A DNA stretch of 64,000 bases from Thermohalobaculum sp039030915 (GCA_039030915.1 JBCCDG010000007.1:3892-67891); one strand, 5' to 3'. Counted from the stretch's first letter, positions 18,564-28,675 are shown. Program-made: numbers and translations. Notes: generated by a model not told the origin, from the letters alone.

Positions 18564-19868
18564 ATGCCAAGCGGCAGGAAGACATGGGCGGCGCTGGCCT
18601 TCGCAGCCGCAGGGCTCGCCGCTGCCGTAGCGCCCGCTGTTGCACAGAGCGGGCCTGCAGGCGTGGTCGTCGCGCCCGTCGAGGAGCGCAAGATAGCGGA
18701 CACCGCACCGGTGATCGCCCGCCTCGTCGGCACGGTCGAGAGCCTCGTCGCGGCCCGCGTGGCCGGCGTGGTGAACGAGGTGCGCTTCCAGACCGGGGAG
18801 CGCGTGGAGGCAGGCGCGGTGCTCGCCCGTCTCGACGATGAGCTCTTCCGCATCCAGTACACCAATGCCGAAGCGGCGCTCGAAGCGGCCCATGCCGCCG
18901 TAGCGGTGGCCGAGGCGCGCTCCCGGCTTTCGGAGCAGACATTGGAGCGCGCGGCCGGCCTCAAGGGTTCGGTCGCCTTCTCCCGCGGCAGCTTCGAGGA
19001 TCTGCAGCAGCAGGCGGAGGAGGCGCGGAGCGAGATCGCCCGCGCCCAGGCGCAGGTTGGCGTGGCCCGTGCGGCGCTGGCGCGTGCATCCTACGATGTG
19101 GAGCACGGCGAGATCGCAGCGCCCTTCGCAGGGGTGGTGGTCGAGCGGATGGCTCAACCGGGACAGTATATCGGCCTCGGCGATCCGGTGGCGCGGCTTC
19201 TCGACGTGACTGGGCTGGAGATCGAGGCCGACATCCCCGTCGATCTTGTCCGGGGCGTCACGCCCGGTCGCAAGCTCGAAGCGCTCTTCGACGGAGGCTT
19301 CAGTGCGACCGTCGCGGTGCGGACGCTGCTGCCGGTCGAGACGACTTCCACCCGAACGCGCACCGTGCGCCTCTCGGTCGAAGGCGAGATGCCCGAGAGC
19401 GCCACGGCGACCGGCCGCGCCGTGACCCTCCGCGTGCCGATCAGCGCGCCCCGCACCGCGCCGGTCCTGCCGAAGGATGCGCTGGTGCAGAAGGGGGGCG
19501 GCTGGATGGTCTTCGTTGCCGAGGATGGTGCTGCCAGCCCGCGGGATGTTGGGCTCGGCCAATCGGCCGGCGAATTCATCGAGGTCGTCTCGGGCGTGGA
19601 CACGGGCGACTATGTGGTCGTCCGCGGCAATGAGCGTCTGCGCCCCGGTCAGGCCATCGCACCCCGCCTTGTCGATGGCACGCCGCTCGATGCGCCGACA
19701 ACGCCGGAGGAGACTGAGGCCGCGCCGGAGCCAGGCGGCGGGCAGGAGCCGAACGCAGATGCCGGCGCGGCAGGACCGCCCCCAGGCGATCGGGCCGCCG
19801 CCGCGCCCGAATTGCCGAGCGGCGCGGCCGCTGCCGCCACGCGGGGGAACGCCGCCAGCGGCGGCTGA
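18564..19868 (+). CDS. RND efflux periplasmic adaptor (MFP/HlyD family)
   Basis: The 434-residue product has a signal peptide (1 to about 30, ending VAQS), a barrel-sandwich/lipoyl half motif (ARVAGVVNEVRFQTGERV), an alpha-helical hairpin (about 90-165), then AAPFAGVVVERM and a beta-barrel domain, the order of AcrA-type adaptors. It links the inner-membrane RND pump to an outer-membrane channel. The C-terminal 60 residues are a low-complexity Pro/Ala/Gly tail. The pump gene starts 5 bases after its stop. No outer-membrane channel gene is in the window. Confidence 0.92.
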   Translation: MPSGRKTWAALAFAAAGLAAAVAPAVAQSGPAGVVVAPVEERKIADTAPVIARLVGTVESLVAARVAGVVNEVRFQTGERVEAGAVLARLDDELFRIQYTNAEAALEAAHAAVAVAEARSRLSEQTLERAAGLKGSVAFSRGSFEDLQQQAEEARSEIARAQAQVGVARAALARASYDVEHGEIAAPFAGVVVERMAQPGQYIGLGDPVARLLDVTGLEIEADIPVDLVRGVTPGRKLEALFDGGFSATVAVRTLLPVETTSTRTRTVRLSVEGEMPESATATGRAVTLRVPISAPRTAPVLPKDALVQKGGGWMVFVAEDGAASPRDVGLGQSAGEFIEVVSGVDTGDYVVVRGNERLRPGQAIAPRLVDGTPLDAPTTPEETEAAPEPGGGQEPNADAGAAGPPPGDRAAAAPELPSGAAAAATRGNAASGG

Positions 19869-19873
19869 ACGCC

Positions 19874-22800
19874 ATGGACCCGATCCGCATCGCCATCGAG
19901 CGGCCCATCGCCGTCGTCGCTGCCGTGCTGATGGCGGTGATGTTCGGCGTGCTGGCGCTCACGCAGATCCCCATCCAGCTCACGCCCGACGTGCGCAAGC
20001 CCGTGATCGAGGTCGAGACCAACTGGCCCGGCGCCGCCCCGGCGGAGGTGGAGCGCGAGATCGTCAACCCGCAGGAGGACGAGCTCCGCGGGCTTGAGGG
20101 GCTCGAGACCATGATCTCGCGATCCGAGACCGGGCGTGCCCGCATCAATCTCGAATTCGCCATCGGCACCAATATGGACCGTGCGCTCCTGCTGGTCGCC
20201 AATAGGCTCGACCGCGTGACGGGCTACCCGGACGAGGCGGACGAGCCGACACTCGACACGTCGGGTGCGGACGACAATCCCATCGCCTGGATGATCCTGC
20301 AGCGTGTGCCGGGCAACGACCGACCGATGCAGCAGTTTGGCGACTTCGCGACCGATGTCATCAAGGAGCGGCTCGAGCGGGTGGAGGGCGTCGCCCTCGT
20401 CAACGTCTTCGGCGGCGTGGAGCGCGAGCTTCAGATCGTGATCGATCCCGAGCGGCTGGCGCAGTACCGGCTCACCATCCCCGAGGTCGTCTCCAAGCTG
20501 CGCGCCGAGAGCATAAGCCTCTCTGCCGGCGACGTGGACGAGGGCAAGCGCCGCTACGTGGTCCGTGCCGAGGGAGAGTTGAACGAGGTCGATGCCGTCA
20601 GCGAAGTCGTCCTGCGCTCCGGCGGCGTTGATGCGCCCACGGGCAGCATCGCGGGCCGCGTCTTCGTGCGCGACGTCGCGACCGTCCAGTTCGGCTACAA
20701 GGAACCGACGGCGCGTATCCGGCAAAAGGGCGAACCCTCCATCGCCATCAACGCCATCCGCGAGAACGGCGCCAACGTCATCGCGACGATGGACGGCATC
20801 CGGGCGGCGCTCGACGACCTGCGCGCGACCGAGCTGGAACGCGAGGGCCTGACCATCGAGCAGGTCTATGACGAGACCGTCTACATCGACGGCGCCATCG
20901 AACTCGTGATCACCAATATCTGGATCGGCGGCCTGCTCGCGGCGGGTATCCTGCTGGTCTTCCTCCGCTCGCCGCGCGCCACATTGGTGATTTCGCTCGC
21001 GATCCCGGTCTCCATCGTCGCGTCCTTCGTCGCGATGTCGGCACTCGGCCGCACGCTCAACGTCATCTCCCTCGCCGGTATCGCCTTCGCCGTCGGCATG
21101 GTGGTCGATGCGGCTATCGTGGTGCTGGAGAACATCTACCGCCTGCGCCAGCAGGGCATGCCGCCGCGCGAGGCCGCGTATCAGGGCGCGGCGCAGGTCT
21201 GGGGCGCGATCCTTGTCTCGGCCCTCACCACGGTGATGGTCTTCATCCCCATCCTGGTGATGGAGCTCGAGGCGGGGCAGCTCTTCCGGGACATCGCCGT
21301 CGCAATCTCCGTCTCGGTCATGCTGTCGCTGGTTGTCGCCGTCACCGTCCTGCCGGCGCTTTCGTCCCGCCTGCTCGCCTCGCGCAAGGGGGCAGCGCTC
21401 AAGATCGTTCCGGTCCCGCTGATCGACCATTTCGGCCGGCTCTTCGCCTGGCTCATCAGGCAGTATGCCCGCCTCACGGTGCGCTTCCGGCTCGTCGGTC
21501 TCCTCGCCGTGAGCGCCATCACGGCCACGGCCATCTGGGGCGCGGTCACCTATCTGCCCAAGCTCGAATACCTGCCGGAGGGCAACCGCAACCTCGTCTT
21601 CGGCGTCATCCTGCCCCCGCCGGGCTACAACCTCGCCACCACCACGGAAATCGCGGAGAGGATCGAGAGCGTGGCGCGCCCGCTTTGGGAGAAGGAGGAC
21701 GCGGCGCCGGATGAGCCGCCCGCCATCCGCCATTTCTTTTTCGTCGCTCTCCGCGGCACAACCTTCCTCGGCGGCGCGGCGAAGGACGGCACGCGGGTCA
21801 AGGAGCTGATCCCGGTGCTCTCGGGCCCCATCTTCTCCGAGCCGGGAACCTTCGGCTTCATCAACCAGCGCTCGCTCTTCGGTCGGGGCATCGGCGGAGG
21901 CCGTGCCATCGAGCTCAACGTCTCCGGCAACAGCCTCGAAGAGATACTCGGCGTCGCCCAGCGCGCGGCAGGCAAGATCGCGCAGGTCTTCCCGCGGGAG
22001 GAGGGCAACCAGTTCCGCCCCCAGCCGGGCCTCGAGCTCGGCGCGCCGGAAGTCCGCCTCGTCCCCAACCGCGTGCGCCTCGCCGATGCGGGCGTCACGG
22101 CCGAGACGCTGGCGCTCAGCATCGACGCCTATAACGACGGCATCCGTATCGAGGAAATTACCGTCGGTGCCGAGCGCCGCGACCTAACGCTCATGGGGCG
22201 CAAGGGCTTCGGCCCGGATATCCGGACGCAGGACATCGGCTCTTTCCCCGTGGTTGCCCCCAACGGCCGGATCATCCCTGTTTCGGCGCTCGCGGAGGTG
22301 CAGCTCACGGCCGGACCCACCGAGATCCGCCATCGCGAGCGGCTCCGAACGATCACGCTCGAGGTACGGCCCGCTGCGGACCTGCCGCTCGAGACGGCGC
22401 TCGAGCTCATGCGGGACGAAGTGGTCGCGCCCATCGAAGCCGAGGGGATGCCTGCGGACGTTCGCTTCTCGCTCTCGGGCGCCGCGGACCAGCTCACGCA
22501 GACCTGGAATGCCCTCCAGATCAACCTCCTCCTCGCGCTCGTCATCGTCTATCTGGTGATGGCCGTCCTCTTCGAAAGCTTCGTGCTGCCCCTCGTCATT
22601 CTCATCTCCGTTCCCGTGGCGGGAGCCGGCGGCGTGCTGGGGCTCTGGGTGCTGAACCAGTACCAGCCCCAGCAGCTCGACATGCTGACGCTTCTCGGCT
22701 TCGTCATCCTCATCGGCATTGTGGTCAACAACGCGATCCTGCTCGTGCACCAGTCGCTCTATCACCTGCGAGAGGAAGGGATGGGCGTCAGCGACGCGAT

Positions 22801-23059
22801 CGAGGAGGCGACGCGCAACCGCATCCGCCCGATCTTCATGTCCACGCTCACATCCGTCTTCGGCATGTTGCCGCTCGTCGTCTTCCCTGGTGCAGGGTCC
22901 GAACTCTATCGCGGGCTCGGATCGGTGGTGGTCGGCGGGCTCTCCCTCTCAGCGGTGCTGACGCTCCTCCTTGTCCCGCCGCTTCTCCGACTTACCCTGA
23001 GCGTCGCGCCGGCCATTCCGGCGCCTGAGCCTGAAGGCCGTCCGGAGCCAGCCGAATGA
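19874..23059 (+). CDS. RND multidrug efflux permease (AcrB/MexF family)
   Basis: The 1061-residue product is close to the usual AcrB length of about 1050 and has the 12-helix, two-large-loop RND layout: an N-terminal helix at about 10-28, a periplasmic loop, helices about 340-550, a second loop, and helices about 880-1040. It uses the proton gradient to export drugs or lipophiles. TM4 reads VVDAAIVVLENI (Asp412), so only one of the two Asp residues of AcrB (VDD) is present, as in several RND subgroups. It is co-transcribed with the adaptor, and its stop overlaps the next gene's start (ATGA). Confidence 0.94.
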   Translation: MDPIRIAIERPIAVVAAVLMAVMFGVLALTQIPIQLTPDVRKPVIEVETNWPGAAPAEVEREIVNPQEDELRGLEGLETMISRSETGRARINLEFAIGTNMDRALLLVANRLDRVTGYPDEADEPTLDTSGADDNPIAWMILQRVPGNDRPMQQFGDFATDVIKERLERVEGVALVNVFGGVERELQIVIDPERLAQYRLTIPEVVSKLRAESISLSAGDVDEGKRRYVVRAEGELNEVDAVSEVVLRSGGVDAPTGSIAGRVFVRDVATVQFGYKEPTARIRQKGEPSIAINAIRENGANVIATMDGIRAALDDLRATELEREGLTIEQVYDETVYIDGAIELVITNIWIGGLLAAGILLVFLRSPRATLVISLAIPVSIVASFVAMSALGRTLNVISLAGIAFAVGMVVDAAIVVLENIYRLRQQGMPPREAAYQGAAQVWGAILVSALTTVMVFIPILVMELEAGQLFRDIAVAISVSVMLSLVVAVTVLPALSSRLLASRKGAALKIVPVPLIDHFGRLFAWLIRQYARLTVRFRLVGLLAVSAITATAIWGAVTYLPKLEYLPEGNRNLVFGVILPPPGYNLATTTEIAERIESVARPLWEKEDAAPDEPPAIRHFFFVALRGTTFLGGAAKDGTRVKELIPVLSGPIFSEPGTFGFINQRSLFGRGIGGGRAIELNVSGNSLEEILGVAQRAAGKIAQVFPREEGNQFRPQPGLELGAPEVRLVPNRVRLADAGVTAETLALSIDAYNDGIRIEEITVGAERRDLTLMGRKGFGPDIRTQDIGSFPVVAPNGRIIPVSALAEVQLTAGPTEIRHRERLRTITLEVRPAADLPLETALELMRDEVVAPIEAEGMPADVRFSLSGAADQLTQTWNALQINLLLALVIVYLVMAVLFESFVLPLVILISVPVAGAGGVLGLWVLNQYQPQQLDMLTLLGFVILIGIVVNNAILLVHQSLYHLREEGMGVSDAIEEATRNRIRPIFMSTLTSVFGMLPLVVFPGAGSELYRGLGSVVVGGLSLSAVLTLLLVPPLLRLTLSVAPAIPAPEPEGRPEPAE

Positions 23060-23880
23060 CCGATGCCCCTGCCGACACACGGCACGACAAGATGCGTGCC
23101 CCCGAAGTCTACCTTGCGATCAGCGCCGAGGGCGTGGAGGAGATGAACCGCCCGACCGCCTCGCTCTTCTGGTCGGGCGTTGCCGCCGGTCTCCTGATCG
23201 CCTTCTCCGTCGTCGCCGAGGCGCTGCTGCGCGCCCATCTCCCCGCGACGGAATGGCGACCGCTGGTCGAGAATTTCGGCTACAGCGCCGGTTTCCTGAT
23301 CGTGATCATGGGGCGAATGCAGCTCTTCACCGAGAACACGATCACCACCGTGCTGCCGACGGTGGCCGAACCGTCCTGGGACAATATCGGCTGTTCCGCG
23401 CGCATCTGGGGCATCGTCTTCGGGGCGAACCTGGTCGGTGCCGCTGTCGCCGCCCTTTTTCTTGCCGAAGCAGGCTCGCTCGCCGCTCCGGTGAACGAGG
23501 CGATAGGGGCGATCTCGGCCCATGCGATCGAGGGCTCGGGGCTCGATATCTTCATCCGCGCCATACCCGCCGGCATCCTGATCGCCGCCATCGTCTGGAT
23601 GCTGCCTTCGGCGGAGACGAGCACCTTCTGGGTCGTCCTCTTCTTCACGTATCTCATCGCGCTCGGTGACTTTGCCCATGTGGTCGCGGGCTCGGTCGAG
23701 GCGTTCTACGTGCTCTTTACCGACGAGGCGGCGTCGCTCTCGCTCGTCTTGGGCTTTCTCATCCCGGCCTTCCTGGGCAACGTCGTGGGCGGCACGGTCG
23801 TCTTCGCGGTCCTCGCCTATGGCCAGGTGCGGGAGGAGCTTCCGGACAATGACGAAAGCGAAGGGCCGGGGCCGCACTGA
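23056..23880 (+). CDS. Formate/nitrite transporter-family channel (YfdC-like)
   Basis: The 274-residue product has six hydrophobic segments and typical FNT features, including GRMQLFTENT in the second half of the pore and NxxGxxxA helices. FNT proteins form pentameric channels for small monovalent anions such as formate, nitrite or hydrosulfide. The start overlaps the RND pump stop, so expression is coupled. Coupling of an FNT channel to an RND pump is not an obvious functional match. The similarity is nearest the YfdC-type subgroup whose substrate is not established. Confidence 0.85.
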   Translation: MTDAPADTRHDKMRAPEVYLAISAEGVEEMNRPTASLFWSGVAAGLLIAFSVVAEALLRAHLPATEWRPLVENFGYSAGFLIVIMGRMQLFTENTITTVLPTVAEPSWDNIGCSARIWGIVFGANLVGAAVAALFLAEAGSLAAPVNEAIGAISAHAIEGSGLDIFIRAIPAGILIAAIVWMLPSAETSTFWVVLFFTYLIALGDFAHVVAGSVEAFYVLFTDEAASLSLVLGFLIPAFLGNVVGGTVVFAVLAYGQVREELPDNDESEGPGPH

Positions 23881-23943
23881 GGGTATGGTACCGGACGCCG
23901 TGCCGCACTGATCGCGGCGGCGTCTCGCGCCATATCCTGAATC

Positions 23944-24732
23944 ATGCTCGCCGCCCTCGCCTTTCCGCTTACCAAGTATCTCCTCGTCTTCGCCTTCTTC
24001 GGTGTGCTCGACGAGGTCCTGCGCCCGGATGGGCGTCGAGCACTTGGCATGCGCCTCTTCGGTGGGGGTAGGGTGCTCGAGGCGCTGGGCGTGCTTTTCG
24101 ACCGGTTGGTGGGACGGCATCCGCTCTCGCGCCGCCACCTCGTATCCGTCGCGCTTCTCACCCTCGGCGCGTATCTCCTGCTTCTCAGCCTCTATCTCGC
24201 CTGGGCACCCATGGCGGCGGCCCTTCTTGGCGAAGGGCAGGAGGATGTGCGCGGCGCGGTTCTGGGCCAGATCGCGCGCTTCTGGCTCTTCTTCGGCCTG
24301 CCCGCGACCGCGCTCTCGGTCGCCGTGGCGCGCGTCGTGATCGGTGCGCTCCGCCAGGGTCGGCTTGCACCGTGGCTGCGCCTGCCCGCACTTGTGGCAG
24401 GCGATGTGGCGCTGACGCTCGCGACGACTTGGGCGCTCTATCTCGGCATCATGATGGTGGTGCGCCCCCTCGGCGAACGGCAGAGCGTGCCCGATACCTT
24501 CGAGCTCACGAACCTCACCTTCGCCTACGCGATAGGCTTCACGTCGATCTCGGGGATCTACGTCTTCGCCGCTTTCATCACCACGGCCCTGGTGCTGGCC
24601 ACCGCTGCCGCTGGCTTTCTCGCGCGCCGCATCACGCTGCCCGAGCGGCTGACGCGCCAGCCCATGACGCTTGCCGCGGCACCGGTGATGCTGGCGATGC
24701 TACTCGCCGACCTCGCCCACGCGCTGCTCTGA
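23944..24732 (+). CDS. Multi-pass membrane protein, function unknown
   Basis: The 262-residue product has about six hydrophobic segments (near residues 5-20, 65-85, 110-135, 150-175, 200-220, 235-258) with short Arg-rich loops on one side. I do not recognise a family. It lies 63 bases after the FNT gene on the same strand and may extend that operon. It converges on sat-cysC. Confidence 0.75.
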   Translation: MLAALAFPLTKYLLVFAFFGVLDEVLRPDGRRALGMRLFGGGRVLEALGVLFDRLVGRHPLSRRHLVSVALLTLGAYLLLLSLYLAWAPMAAALLGEGQEDVRGAVLGQIARFWLFFGLPATALSVAVARVVIGALRQGRLAPWLRLPALVAGDVALTLATTWALYLGIMMVVRPLGERQSVPDTFELTNLTFAYAIGFTSISGIYVFAAFITTALVLATAAAGFLARRITLPERLTRQPMTLAAAPVMLAMLLADLAHALL

Positions 24733-24821
24733 GGCACCGTACCGAAGCACGGACCGGCAGCCGCCGGGCCGTGCCGTCGATGCCACGGCCGGTGCCTGCC
24801 GACACTTGCGCCGGTCATGCC

Positions 24822-26519
24822 TCAGCCGAACAGGCCCAGGCTCTCGAGCTTCAGCATCACCTCATGGGCGCAGTCGTCCGGGCTCACATTGACTGTGTTG
24901 ACGCGAAGCTCCGGATCCCTGGGAGCCTCATAGGGGTCGGAGATGCCGGTGAATTCCTTGATCTTGCCTTCGCGGGCCAGCTTGTAGAGGCCCTTGCGGT
25001 CCCGCCGCTCGCATTCCTCCAGCGGCGTCGAGACATGCACCTCCACAAAGGCGCCATAGGCCTCGATCATCTCGCGCACCGATCCTCGCGTCATCTCGTA
25101 GGGGGCGATGGGCGCGCAGATCGCGATGCCGCCGTTCTTGGTGATCTCTGAAGCGACATAGCCGATGCGCCGGATGTTGATGTCCCTGTGCTCCTTCGAG
25201 AAGCCGAGCTCGGACGATAGGTGCTTTCGCACCACATCCCCGTCCAGCAGCGTCACGGGCCGCCCGCCGAGCTCCATCAGCTTGACCATCAGCGCATTGG
25301 CGATGGTCGATTTGCCGCTGCCCGAAAGCCCCGTGAAGAACACGGTGAAACCCTGGGAGGAGCGCGGCGGATGCGTTCGCCGCAACTCGGTCACGACCTC
25401 GGGGAAGGAGAACCACTCGGGGATGTCGATCCCCTCGGCCAGACGACGGCGCAGCTCGGTGCCGGAAAGGTTCAGGACGGTCGAGCCCTCCGAGACCTCG
25501 TCCGCCGGCTGGTACTCGCCCCGCTCCTGCACGAAGACCATCTGCTTGAACGGCACCATTTCCAGCCCGATCTCCGCCTCGTGCTCCCTGAAGAGATCCT
25601 GCGCCTCGTAGGGTCCGTAGAAGTCCTCGCCCGCCGAGTTCTTTCCGGGCCCCGCATGGTCGCGGCCCACGATGAAATGCGTGCAGCCGTGGTTCTTGCG
25701 GATGAGGCCGTGCCACACCGCCTCCCGCGGCCCGGCCATGCGCATGGCGAGGTTCAGGAGGCTGAGATGCGTCTGCCCGCCCGGATACTTGTCCAGCACC
25801 GCCTCGTAGCAGCGCACGCGCGTGAAATGGTCCACATCGCCGGGCTTGGTCATGCCGACCACGGGGTGGATCAGCAGGTTGGCCTGCGCCTCCTTGGCGG
25901 CCCGGAACGTCAATTCCTGATGCGCGCGATGGAGCGGATTGCGCGTCTGGAACGCCACCACGCGGCGCCAGCCGAGCTTGCGGAAGAAGGCGCGCAGCTC
26001 GTTCGGCGTGTCGCGCCGCGCCTTGTAATCGTAATGCACCGGTTGGGTCAGCCCCGTGACCGGTCCGCCGAGATAGACCGGCCCCGCCTGCTCATGCAGG
26101 TGGCGGACGGCGGGATGCGCCCTGTCGTCGGCGCCGAAGACCTTCTCCGCCTCGTGCGCCTTTTCCGGCACCCATTTGTCGGTGACCGAGAGGATGGCGA
26201 GGATCACGCCCTCCGGGTCGCGGAGCGCGATGTCCTGCCCCGGCTCGACCCTGCCCGCGAAGGCCTCGCTGACGTCGAGCGTCACGGGCATGGGCCAGAG
26301 CGTGCCGTTGGCAAGCCGCATCTTCTCGACCACGCTCTCGTAGTCCGCCTGGCCGAGGAAGCCCCGAAGCGGATCGAACCCGCCGTTCATCAGAAGCTCG
26401 AGATCGCAGAGCTGGCGGTGCGTAAGATCCCAGGAAACGAGGGACGCTGCTTCGAGCTTCAGTTTCTGCGCGCTCTCGGACGAGACATAGAGCTCGGAGA
26501 TCGGGGCAAGGTTGTTCAT
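24822..26519 (-). CDS. Bifunctional sulfate adenylyltransferase / APS kinase
   Basis: The 565-residue product joins ATP sulfurylase (about 1-385) and APS kinase (about 388-565), which together turn sulfate and ATP into PAPS in the cytoplasm. Sulfurylase motifs are QTRNPLHRAH (191-200) and GRDHAGPG (285-292). Kinase motifs are the P-loop GLSGSGKST (397-405), DGDVVR (426-431) and an ISDPYEAP segment. The single-chain Sat-CysC form is common in alphaproteobacteria and differs from the CysDN type. The start has GAGGAG 9 bases upstream. No other sulfate-assimilation genes are adjacent, but metZ lies 3.6 kb away. PAPS can feed cysteine synthesis or sulfotransferases. Confidence 0.95.
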   Translation of the reverse strand: MNNLAPISELYVSSESAQKLKLEAASLVSWDLTHRQLCDLELLMNGGFDPLRGFLGQADYESVVEKMRLANGTLWPMPVTLDVSEAFAGRVEPGQDIALRDPEGVILAILSVTDKWVPEKAHEAEKVFGADDRAHPAVRHLHEQAGPVYLGGPVTGLTQPVHYDYKARRDTPNELRAFFRKLGWRRVVAFQTRNPLHRAHQELTFRAAKEAQANLLIHPVVGMTKPGDVDHFTRVRCYEAVLDKYPGGQTHLSLLNLAMRMAGPREAVWHGLIRKNHGCTHFIVGRDHAGPGKNSAGEDFYGPYEAQDLFREHEAEIGLEMVPFKQMVFVQERGEYQPADEVSEGSTVLNLSGTELRRRLAEGIDIPEWFSFPEVVTELRRTHPPRSSQGFTVFFTGLSGSGKSTIANALMVKLMELGGRPVTLLDGDVVRKHLSSELGFSKEHRDINIRRIGYVASEITKNGGIAICAPIAPYEMTRGSVREMIEAYGAFVEVHVSTPLEECERRDRKGLYKLAREGKIKEFTGISDPYEAPRDPELRVNTVNVSPDDCAHEVMLKLESLGLFG

Positions 26520-26892
26520 CCGTCAGGCTCCTCGAGGCCGCGCGGGGCGGCGCCGTTCTGGCCGCGCCCAGCGGCGCGTCCGGCTTGCACCCGTTCGGGC
26601 GCATCTGGGTTCCGCCCCGAAGGGGGCGCAGCGGATACGCCGGCAGGCGCCTCCGGATCGCGCCACGGGGCGCCATGAGGTCGCGCCGCGGGGCGCAGGT
26701 CGTCCGCGCAACGAACAGGCGCGGGGGCAGGCAGGTCTGCGGCGCGCTAGTGCCGGTGCGCGCTGCCAGCGTCAACCCTGCGCCCGCCCGGACCGGGCAA
26801 GCGGGCTTGCGAGGCGCGTGGGGCTTACCGCGATGCGCGCGCCGCCGGATTGTGTCGTGGACAGTCTCATGCACGTTCATGATAAACGAAGC
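26520..26892. other. Divergent intergenic region
   Basis: These 373 bases separate the divergent sat-cysC and glycerate-kinase genes and should hold both promoters. The left two thirds are extremely GC-rich, with repeated GGGGCG/CGCCCC strings (26540-26720). The right end near 26860-26892 is AT-richer. No gene or clear binding site is evident. Confidence 0.45.
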
Positions 26893-28179
26893 ATGATGAC
26901 CGATGCCGAAGCCCGCGCCTTTCTCCGCCAGCTCTTCGATACCGCGGTCGCCGCCGCCGATCCGATGGCGGTGCTGGCCGACCACCTGCCCGACCGCCCC
27001 GCCGCGGGCGGGCCCGGTCGAACGATCGTGATTGGGGCGGGAAAGGCGTCGGCGCGCATGGCCGAGGCGCTGGAGACGGCGTGGCCCGACGAGCCCGGGC
27101 GGCCGCTCGAAGGGCTGGTCGTCACCCGCTACGGCCATGCCCGCCACTGCTCGCGCATCGAGATCGTCGAGGCCGCGCACCCGGTGCCGGACGCCGCTGG
27201 CATGGAGGGCGCGCGCCGGATCCTGAAGCTCCTCCAGGGATTGAGCGAGAACGATCTTGTCATTGCCCTCATATCGGGTGGCGGCTCCGCGCTCCTGACC
27301 CTGCCGGCCGAGGGCATCAGCCTGGCGGAGAAGCAGACGGTCAATCGCGCGCTCCTCGCCTCGGGCGCGGCGATCGGGGACATGAACGTGGTGCGCAAGC
27401 ACCTCTCGCGCGCGAAGGGGGGCCGGCTGGCCGCGGCGGCGTATCCCGCGCGGATGGTGGCGCTCCTCATCTCGGATGTCCCGGGGGACGATCCGGGCAC
27501 CATCGCCTCCGGGCCCACCGTGGGCGAGGCCTCCAGCCCGCACGATGCGGCGGCGATCCTGAAGCGCTTCGGCATAGAGCCGCCCGAGAGCGTTCTGCGT
27601 CACCTCGCCCGGGCCGAGGATTGCCCTTCGCCCGGGGACCCGCGCCTCGCGCGTACCGAGAACCGCCTGATCGCGGCGCCCCAGCTCAGCCTGGAGGCGG
27701 CGGCCGAGAGGGCGCGCGCGGCGGGGATCGCACCCCTCATCCTCGGCGACAGTATCGAGGGCGAGGCGCGCCATGTGGGCCAGGTGATGGCCGGGATCGC
27801 GGCGCAGGTGGTGCAGCATGGTCAGCCGCTGCCAAGCCCCTGCGTGCTTCTCTCCGGCGGGGAGACGACCGTTACGATCCGCGGTGAGGGGCGCGGGGGA
27901 CGGAATGTCGAATGTCTCCTCGGCACCGCCATCGCCCTAGCGGGCCGCCCCGTCTGGGCCGTCATGGGCGATACGGACGGCGTGGACGGCGCGGAGGAGG
28001 TCGCTGGCGCGCTCATCACACCCGACACGCTGGACCGCGCGCGAGCGGTGGGGCGCGATCCGGCCGCGGACCTCGCCGGCAATGACGCCCACAGTTTCTT
28101 CGAAGCCTTGGGCGACCAGATCGTCACCGGCCCGACGCTAACCAACGTCAACGATTTCCGCGCCATCCTGATCCCCTGA
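26893..28179 (+). CDS. Glycerate 2-kinase (GckA/TtuD, MOFRL family)
   Basis: The 428-residue product matches the GckA/TtuD family, which phosphorylates D-glycerate to 2-phosphoglycerate. An N-terminal DUF4147 domain carries IGAGKASARMAEA and ALISGGGSALL. A C-terminal MOFRL domain follows, with LSGGETTV, GRGGRNVE and DTDGVDGAEE. Family length is about 420-430. Two ATGs occur in tandem (26893 and 26896), and an in-frame ATG at 26869 is an alternative start. The enzyme may serve serine-cycle, glyoxylate or tartrate degradation; older annotation as hydroxypyruvate reductase is possible. It stands alone and is divergent from sat-cysC. Confidence 0.9.
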   Translation: MMTDAEARAFLRQLFDTAVAAADPMAVLADHLPDRPAAGGPGRTIVIGAGKASARMAEALETAWPDEPGRPLEGLVVTRYGHARHCSRIEIVEAAHPVPDAAGMEGARRILKLLQGLSENDLVIALISGGGSALLTLPAEGISLAEKQTVNRALLASGAAIGDMNVVRKHLSRAKGGRLAAAAYPARMVALLISDVPGDDPGTIASGPTVGEASSPHDAAAILKRFGIEPPESVLRHLARAEDCPSPGDPRLARTENRLIAAPQLSLEAAAERARAAGIAPLILGDSIEGEARHVGQVMAGIAAQVVQHGQPLPSPCVLLSGGETTVTIRGEGRGGRNVECLLGTAIALAGRPVWAVMGDTDGVDGAEEVAGALITPDTLDRARAVGRDPAADLAGNDAHSFFEALGDQIVTGPTLTNVNDFRAILIP

Positions 28180-28675
28180 CGATGCCGTTCCGCGAGCCGG
28201 GGCGCCCGCGCCCACCCACGTCAGCGTTGGCCCGTAGATGTGAACATTTGACGAACGATCACCGGGTCGCGCGTCGTCGTTGATTGGCGATGCGCGCTCA
28301 ATGCGCGCGAAGCGTTGGGCAGAACCCGGCTCGTCGTCGATCTGCGGCAAACCCGGCGCTGGCGGCCCACCGCAAGGACAGTGCCGTGTAGGGCCATGCA
28401 GGCGCGTTCGAGACCGGCGTCCTCGACGCCGTCGCTGCCTCTCCTCTGCTCGCTTTGCCGCAGCGCAGACCGTGGCGCCATGGCGCCGTGAGCGATCGCA
28501 GGACCGACGGCCGTTCCGAGCGCAGGCGTGCCGACGCGCACCGCAAGCGGTGCCGGTGGAGTGCGCCGCGGGTGAGGCGTTGCCAGCAGCGGACGGGTGG
28601 ACGCGGCGCCTTGGTCGGCAGCTCGCCTTCCGATCCGGCCGCTCGCATCTGCCGCGATGCAGCGGCGGGCTCGCT
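28180..28675. other. Long gap, no gene recognised
   Basis: Nearly 500 bases separate the glycerate-kinase stop from the 3' end of the minus-strand hydrolase. Several overlapping short frames exist on both strands, but none has recognisable similarity, a good start site or a hydrophobic segment. It may be decayed coding DNA. Confidence 0.4.

Noticed and set aside
19649..21733. Long minus-strand frame over the efflux genes
   Set aside because: It is antisense to the RND adaptor and pump, is low complexity and has no recognisable domain.
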